Source: Antedon mediterranea (Eukaryota; Echinodermata; Crinoidea; Comatulida; Antedonidae). Taken from it: a DNA stretch of 64,000 nt. The notes under the pieces are model-generated. The model searched no databases. It saw nothing but the letters and a program-made list of their open reading frames with translations, and was not told the DNA's origin. The position numbers were made by a program, and so were the translations under genes. Location: positions 17,117,001 through 17,181,000 of the forward strand of contig NC_092673.1 of assembly GCF_964355755.1 (NCBI RefSeq), read 5' to 3'. Every line of letters begins with the position of its first letter. Within the stretch, counting starts at the first letter, position 1. Shown here piece after piece: positions 58,001 to 64,000 of the stretch.

Positions 58001-60111
58001 ATGCATATTACATATGATTACTGAATTATACATTTTTTTTTTTGGTGAAATTTCATGAGGGGTACCCAACTTGCGTACAAAAACCAAAATATAGCGACCT
58101 GGGTAGTAAAGCTAGTGTGATTATTTGGAAGTAACAGAGTTGAGGTTGGTAACAGAAAGGCTGTTTAGGACTGTTGTTATGACATCTTGATGACGTTGTA
58201 AGAATGTTAAAATGCAGGTTTTTCTTGGGCATAGTATAATCAGCGATATTACAGAAATTATGAATAGGGAAACAGAACTATAATATTTGGCAGTGTATGA
58301 GATTTGATTCCCAGATCTGAGCCTGCTACTGAGAATGAGTATGATGAGACGCAAAATATCATTTATGATTAATTATGTCTATTGACCACACACATCATAA
58401 GAATATAATTTTAAACATTTTGCAAATTGATAATGTGTTACCTGAAACATAAAATAATAGACTTTATGGTACACAGGAGGGAAAGTCAATGCATCAATCA
58501 CTAACACAGTCTGAGTGGTTATGTTATGTGCAATTTGAACGACTTGCGCAATTTGAAATTGCTCAATGATTTCCTTAAGTATTTGATTATCAAAACGCAT
58601 TTTACATATTACAGATGTCTGTTATCAATATTTTAAAAGTCATGACTATGATTCCTTTACAGGATGGAAACACTCCATTACATGTATATCTGAGTGGCAA
58701 TTATGACCCTACCTTAGAAATGGTGACATGTCTCCTAAATCAGGATGCTTCAACAACATTGCAAAATAAGGTAATTTATAGGAAATTTTCAGTGTAATAG
58801 GCTAACAATCTATATCTTCTGCGGTAAACATTCTCCTCCCCCCCCCACTCATTTTATCATAGGCCACAAGACATTCTATTGTTTCTGATGTTATTCTATA
58901 ATTTGTTAATGTTATACAATGTTAATTGTATGGTTCACATCTCATCAAAAGTTCTCTAAAATGTGTGGCAATTTTGATACCTTTTATACCCCCTTTGCTC
59001 ATAGGGTGTACAATTGTATATGTAATTCTCTGACACATATCTCTATGATTCATTGTACAAAATTAAATAAATTATTGAGGTGCCCATACACCATATTTGT
59101 AGTGGGCCCTTTTAAGCCTCAGTTGAATTAGACAATCAAAAATGGCAACTCCTGTGGCAGGCCATTGCTCAAATAAACTGGATATTTTGTGGAGTACATT
59201 TGATATAGTCCACAATATCAACTTTCAAAATGTTTACAGCTATTGCAAACAATTCACATAATGTCTGTTGTCATTATTTATAAACTTTATGATTATAATT
59301 CCTTTCCAGGATGGAAACACTCCATTACATGTATATCTGAGTGATAGATATCACCCTACCTTAGAAATGGTGGCTTATCTGAAACAGCATGGTGCACCAG
59401 TAACATTGCAAAATAAGGTAATGTAAAAAGAATTGTCAGGACAATCAGCTGCGGAAACATTTTTTTTGTTTCGTTGTTTATCAATAATGGCAATTATTAT
59501 TAGATTATTTAGATTTACATATGTGAACTTTATTCAATCAATCGTACATTTTTTTAGGTGTCTAGAAAACTCAGATCTCGGATATACCTGAGTTTTCTAG
59601 ATCTAGAAAACTCGGATATCTGACTTTTCTAGTTCCAAAATGGAGTTTTCTAGACACCCCATTTTTTGGTATTATAATGGTAAACATAAAGTGTATTTAC
59701 AGTGATTTTTACCAAAAAAAATATTAATTATAAAATATATATATTGATTATTTACAGTAATGATAATAATAAGAATGAATTTAATTATATTGACTATAAT
59801 TTTTTTCGGTATTTATTTATAATGGTAACCATAATAACGTGTATTTACAGTGTTTTTTACTTTTAATAGAAATAGTAAATACTATTCTCGTCTAAATTTA
59901 ATATTTTGTCCAACGCAGCCAATGATGCTCTATCAACCAATCACTAGACAGTAAATGTTTGAGCCATGATATGATACTGTATCAATTAAATAATATTCTG
60001 ATACTTCTCTAAACTCATTTTTATAGGAAGGAAATACACCCATCTCTGTTTTGAAAAATAACAAGCAGATACAGGACCAAGAAAAAAATGAAATTTTAAA
60101 TTTTTTTGAAA
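55007..60111 (+). CDS. ankyrin-repeat gene, one repeat per exon (3' end not found)
   Basis: Exons: 55007-55014 (candidate), 55723-55816, 56576-56686, 56862-56966, 57399-57506, 57706-57813, 58663-58770, 59310-59417, 60027-60111. The internal exons start with GAT after TTTACAG or TTTCCAG, end with AAT AAG, and are in phase 0. Ankyrin repeats are two-helix protein-binding modules. Consensus per exon: DGNTPLHVYLSG, then a spacer, PTLEIVTCLL, NHGASATLQNK. The tail exon either stops at TGA 60117-60119 or splices on at GTAAGT (60112). Partner unknown. Confidence 0.75.
55153..55487. mobile_element. MITE with ATGTATTGTCC ends
   Basis: AGATGTATTGTCC on the left is inverted as GGACAATACATCT on the right, 335 bases apart. 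A partial inverted copy is at 56114-56410 and fragments are at 55830-55990 and 17685-17825. Confidence 0.7.
55723..55816 (+). CDS. exon: ankyrin N-terminal cap
   Basis: Acceptor TTTGACAG at 55722, donor GTATAA at 55817. NNLEKALVRNDLETVERL is an ankyrin-like helix pair, then DLVKTIDE before the first full repeat. Needs two bases from an upstream exon. Confidence 0.65.
56114..56410 (-). repeat. partial inverted copy of the 55153-55487 MITE
   Basis: It begins AAAGATGTATTGTCCCCCTG and runs through CCAGCCAATTGA and GTCTGATCTAATTAATC; its far end lacks the matching terminal repeat. Confidence 0.65.
56576..56686 (+). CDS. exon: ankyrin repeat 1
   Basis: DGNIPLYVYLSGDLINPTLA then IINCLLNHGASATLQNK; 37 codons. 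The usual PLH is PLY here. Donor GTAATT. Confidence 0.8.
56862..56966 (+). CDS. exon: ankyrin repeat 2, shortened
   Basis: DGNTPLHVYLSDDRQIQPTL then EIVTSLVASATLQNK; 35 codons, lacking residues of the helix 2 end (normally LLNHGASATL). The exon is followed by GCAATT, so it uses a GC donor or is decaying. Confidence 0.7.
57399..57506 (+). CDS. exon: ankyrin repeat 3
   Basis: DGNTPLHVYLSGEFNHTLE then IVTCLVQHSTSTTLQNK; 36 codons, phase 0 to 0, TTTTACAG acceptor and GTATTA donor. Confidence 0.82.
57706..57813 (+). CDS. exon: ankyrin repeat 4
   Basis: DGDTPLHVYLSDGFNHTLE then IVTCLVQQCTSATMQNK; nearest relative is repeat 3, suggesting a recent exon duplication. GTAATG donor. Confidence 0.82.
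58663..58770 (+). CDS. exon: ankyrin repeat 5
   Basis: DGNTPLHVYLSGNYDPTLE then MVTCLLNQDASTTLQNK; 36 codons. GTAATT donor. Confidence 0.82.
59310..59417 (+). CDS. exon: ankyrin repeat 6
   Basis: DGNTPLHVYLSDRYHPTLE then MVAYLKQHGAPVTLQNK; 36 codons. Acceptor CCTTTCCAG, donor GTAATG. Confidence 0.82.
59557..59658. repeat. ~100-bp MITE-like hairpin
   Basis: GGTGTCTAGAAAACTC (59557-59572) is inverted exactly as GAGTTTTCTAGACACC (59643-59658), with further TCTAGAAAACTC words inside. Confidence 0.85.
60027..60111 (+). CDS. exon: ankyrin C-terminal cap
   Basis: EGNTPISVLKNNKQIQDQEK then NEILNFFE; a half repeat closing the stack. It either runs to the TGA at 60117-60119 (codons AGT AAG TGA) or uses donor GTAAGT in phase 1 toward exons not found in this window. 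Confidence 0.7.
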
Positions 60112-63100
60112 GTAAGTGAAGTTTTAATTATCAAGATTTTGGGGTAAACCAATTTTCATTGCAAAGGACAGATGTTCAATTTCTTTTTCCAATGCTTTGA
60201 TAAACTGATTTTGAAAATGTTCTCATACTGACCATATGATGAGCTCTGTAAATTGTGTGCATGTACGGTATCCATGCATTGTGCTATTGAAAAACTCTTT
60301 AAACTTATAGAGAATCATTGTGAGGATGTAGGTAATTTAATTATAATTTCTGAACCATGCCTTATATAGATGTGAATGAATTATGCACATTTACAGGTTT
60401 GATAGTTTTCTTCTTTCATTAGCATTGACTATAATCACAAATGATACAGTCATTAAAAATACAATTCACGGGGTAGGGGTACAAAAACGGTTTTTAGAGT
60501 CAAAGTAATATTGATGGATAATATGGTGCATAATTAGCAAGCAAGGTGATTGTTTACAACTGGAAATGTTTTGTGATCGATTAGGAGCTACCTGTTTCAG
60601 AGCATAGATTTCATTTTTATGAGTTATTATAGGGGTCAAAAGGCTATTATTGACCTCTCAATAATTTATTTTGGGATCAATTGCTTTCCCTGACAAACCT
60701 GTTTCTGTGTATAAGTAGTGCGTCATTAATGCACTACAAGACCAACATATGATATATTAGGGACTTTTAGATTTGAGTGAACGTGAACTAAATCCACGTC
60801 CACATGGGTCGTAGTCGACTGTTACTCGTCGACAGATATATGAGCGCAACCTTTTTTGACTCCGACCCTTGATCCTATTTTGGTAATTCTCGCGACCCAA
60901 CATTGCGTATTTGAGCCACAGACCTGCCATGTTAAGTGACACCCATAGATGGCCGGAAATGGTACTGTCGCACGTAAAAATCCATATAAAAGGCACCTCT
61001 AGTCCACTATAATAATAGCGCGCTCGCAATTGGCAAAAGGATCGTAGCCTACTTTTTCCGCCGGTACACACATTTGTGTTCAATGCTAACATCCCGAACC
61101 ATAAAAAGTTCCCCTGGCTAGGAACAACATCGCTATGAGTGTAATTTGGGAGGGACCTGTTTCTATTGAATGTTCATTGTAAATGTTCCCACCGCCGGTA
61201 CATCAAAGGATGCACTTTTTCAGTCAAGTTACACACTCATTGCAAACTACAGAACAATAGCGTCATAGAACCAGTTGGTAGATTATTAAATCCACGCCCT
61301 AAAAGGGGATTCCCCACTTGTATATTAGCAACCAACTATGTGTCAAAAGCGTCCATTGGCCCGTCGTCAATTCCCAATTGTGTGTACGCTACTCGCCTCA
61401 AAAAAAAAACTGTAGATGTAAAATATAATTAGCCTTTGTAGATTACCTTTCACATCTAGATCAGTTTATACTTTCTAAAAGGTTTCAGTATCTGAAACAT
61501 TCTCGATCCATCAATTTGTTTTCGCGACCCAAACATTGGGTCTTGACCCATAGGTTGCGGAACAGCGGTTTAGATTAAGTGGATATTTATGTTGACGTGC
61601 CAGTGAACTTATGACGTAATGACCTTGGGATCATCTGACCTTGTAATCTCTAGCAGCGCTCGTATAAAGTATTATACAAAATTGGGAGAAACATATAAAA
61701 AAGGAAGTCTCATATGATGATATATGATATGATAATATGATTAAGATGATAATGACATAGAAGTTGGTGATATTGAGGATATTACTCAAAAATTTAGGAT
61801 TTATAAAACAAAGAATATACTGTAACTTATTATTATAGGAATAAAATAATTAGAGTGAGTAGTTTTTTTGTAGTTGTTTCTAAAAGCTGATTATAGATAT
61901 AGAAAATTGTTGAATTGAATTAATATTATAATCATATTCAAACACTGATGATGATTTAAACAATACTTATAACAATGCTGAATTTATTACTTAAAATTGA
62001 AAATGATTTTGTGGACTTTCTTGAATTTTTATTCATAAATCTTAAAACAGTAATTATGATAAGAATGCTATCTACTGAATTTATTACTTAAAATGGGAAA
62101 TTATTTTGTGGTGTTTCAAGTAATAATATTCAAATAATGATTGTGATGCTAATCTATTGAATTTATTGCATTGGAAAATATTGCTCTGTTTTATGAATTT
62201 ATATTTATTATTCATAATCTTTAAAAAGCAATTACAATTTCCACAATAATCATGATAAGTGTTATAGTGTAGGCCACTATGTAATTTCGTGTCATTTTTT
62301 TGTTAAAAGCAAAATTCCAGCTGATTTAGTGTCTTTAGGATGTAAAGTAATGAAAAAAATATGTTGCCATTTTTTTAAAAAAGCTTAAGGGTGTCAAATC
62401 CAAGATGGCCGCCAATACGTAAAATATCCAATAAATGTACCATATTGGACAAAGTAACACCCATTATGAATAATATTTTAAGTTCATATGGGTTCTCTGC
62501 TATATAAGAATTATTATAAACTTATATTCATTAGTATTCTGACATTTTGAATTTCAAAATCGCCGCCATTTTTAAAAAATGGATTAAATTTCTTATTAAA
62601 ACATGTGCAAGTTATGACGTTGATTGAAATCACATAAAATGATAGGCCTATGCCAACAACATTGGTGATTAACACAAAATGGCGGCCATTTTGAATTTTA
62701 AAATGGCCGCCATTTTTTAAAAATGGGTTAAATTTCTTATTAAAACTTGTATAAGTTAAATAAAATTAGATTGAAATACATATACAAAATGATATGCTTA
62801 TGACAACAACATGGTGATTAACACAAAATGTACAGTACTGACAGAACACTTCTTCATATTAAAACATCTCATAAATTTCTTCAGTTAAATGACAACTAAC
62901 TCTGCCAAAGTCCTTCAATTAAATATTTCTAATCTTGAATGCGATACAGTAAGTTGACCTTCCTTCGTTCTCTACTACTGTATCCATCGAACTTCCACAG
63001 ACTGATCTGCGTTCCCAACAACCTTGTTCAGAAACAAATTGGCAAAATAACTGAAATACCTCATTTCACCGGCAAATAATCTCTATGGGAGTCTTCTTTT

Positions 63101-64000
63101 ACTTTGATAAGTTTGTCACCTGTATTCACAGTCATATATATTTTTTGCCAATATTCGTCTTTTTCTTAGGATCCCATATAGACAGTTTTCCTTCTACAAG
63201 ACTTTTACCAATGCCTCAAACATTTTCTGTCCAATTTCATCATGCCATGGCCAACAAACACCTTTGTGCGAATTGCAGCATTCTTCATTAATCGGGATAT
63301 CATCTCTCTTTAAATGTTAACTAGATTTGCCAGCTCTGATGAAATCATTAATTTGTGTTATTCCAATGATACTACGCTCAATGACCCTGATCAATTGATG
63401 TAAATCCAGCAAGTCCCACACATACATGTCCTCTCATATACATAGGGATATAGTTTAACCACATCATTTAGATTTCGTCGACTCTCTGTATTCAAGTTAA
63501 TATCTTTATGATCAGCCTCTTTCAAACAAAATGATACTTAACTTAGAATGTCTTTCTCTGTCTGCATTTGAAGAAGCAAGTTGTAGAGAGAAAGCAGAAT
63601 TAGTGTGCTTTTGTCCTTTAGAGATGTTTTCCATTTAAGATATTTGTGTAACTGGTTGTATAGGTAATACAAGTCCACAAAAGCACTTGCTCAACACTAT
63701 TTTCACAATGCTACATGTCCAAAAGCCATATAGTTTACCGGGTCGACATAATAATTGCTTTTTGATGTCATCTCTGTCCACCTCCACTCATCTCGGGCAG
63801 GAGTCATCACCAGGCATTCTTGTCTTTCCCTAGTACACGAGTTTTTATACCACAACCATGTGCACTCATCAAACCAGTGTATAATGCTGGTCTGTCTGTA
63901 GGGGGTACATATCTAATGAAATTGGTTGAGATTGCAGAAGATGAGAAGTAGGAGTTCATTCATTTACAATGTTATTTATAGGCAGAGCTGTATCTGTATT
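60112..64000. other. no gene supported; small repeats
   Basis: 62585-62830 holds two ~147-bp copies (TTAAATTTCTTATTAAAAC) with AAAATGGCGGCCATTTT inverted words. On the minus strand about 63290-63080 a broken frame reads like KLSIWDPKKKTNIGKKYI, probably a decayed coding relic. The rest is AT-rich and featureless to me. Confidence 0.4.

Noticed and set aside
60757-61432. Open frames on both strands near 61 kb
   Set aside because: No recognisable domain, low-complexity composition, no splice context.
63080-63990. Minus-strand coding remnant (KLSIWDPKKKTNIG)
   Set aside because: Frame is broken by several stops and I cannot place the family; left as an unassigned relic.

Overview
The window looks like a piece of an AT-rich, repeat-dense invertebrate animal genome. 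The protein genes are split by introns with GT/AG borders and about 40% of the window is tandem or inverted repeat. Death-effector domains (DED), Roc-COR and OTU domains together suggest a marine invertebrate; echinoderm-like is my guess, not something the sequence proves. There are no bacterial-style operons, no rRNA, no intact tRNA gene and no CRISPR array.

Left part (1-24682): a plus-strand multi-exon gene. I could join 22 exons (2327-24682) with consistent splice phase into about 1,441 codons ending at a TAG at 24680-24682. In order the protein has a Roc-type GTPase domain, interrupted by a long Asn/His/Asp hexapeptide repeat; a COR domain; a tandem DED pair; a Ser/Gly/Ala linker; an OTU cysteine-protease (deubiquitinase) domain with its Asp-Gly-Asn-Cys and His motifs; short linkers including a basic nuclear-localisation-like stretch; and a second tandem DED pair. 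A further DED pair lies at 1-412. It is either the end of an upstream gene or a 5' exon of the same gene carrying an in-frame TGA. I infer a signalling or death-platform protein that couples a GTPase switch, DED oligomerisation and ubiquitin removal. The introns carry a 103-bp satellite (46 copies), several smaller minisatellites, a tRNA-derived SINE and MITE-like pieces.

Middle part (24683-55000): no supportable genes. It holds an 87-bp minisatellite and hairpins at 25.7 kb. A giant palindromic element of about 15.1 kb (28034-43147) has two opposed arrays of a roughly 184-bp unit bounded by matching terminal inverted repeats. Nested elements with CGGCCGCC-bearing inverted ends follow (43434-47318), then a 1.06-kb foldback element (47487-48545) and a patchwork of dispersed repeats (about 50-54.6 kb).

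Right part (55007-60111): a plus-strand ankyrin-repeat gene with one repeat per exon, possibly starting from an 8-nt micro-exon and running on beyond the last exon I can see. 60112-64000 holds small repeats and at best a decayed minus-strand coding remnant.
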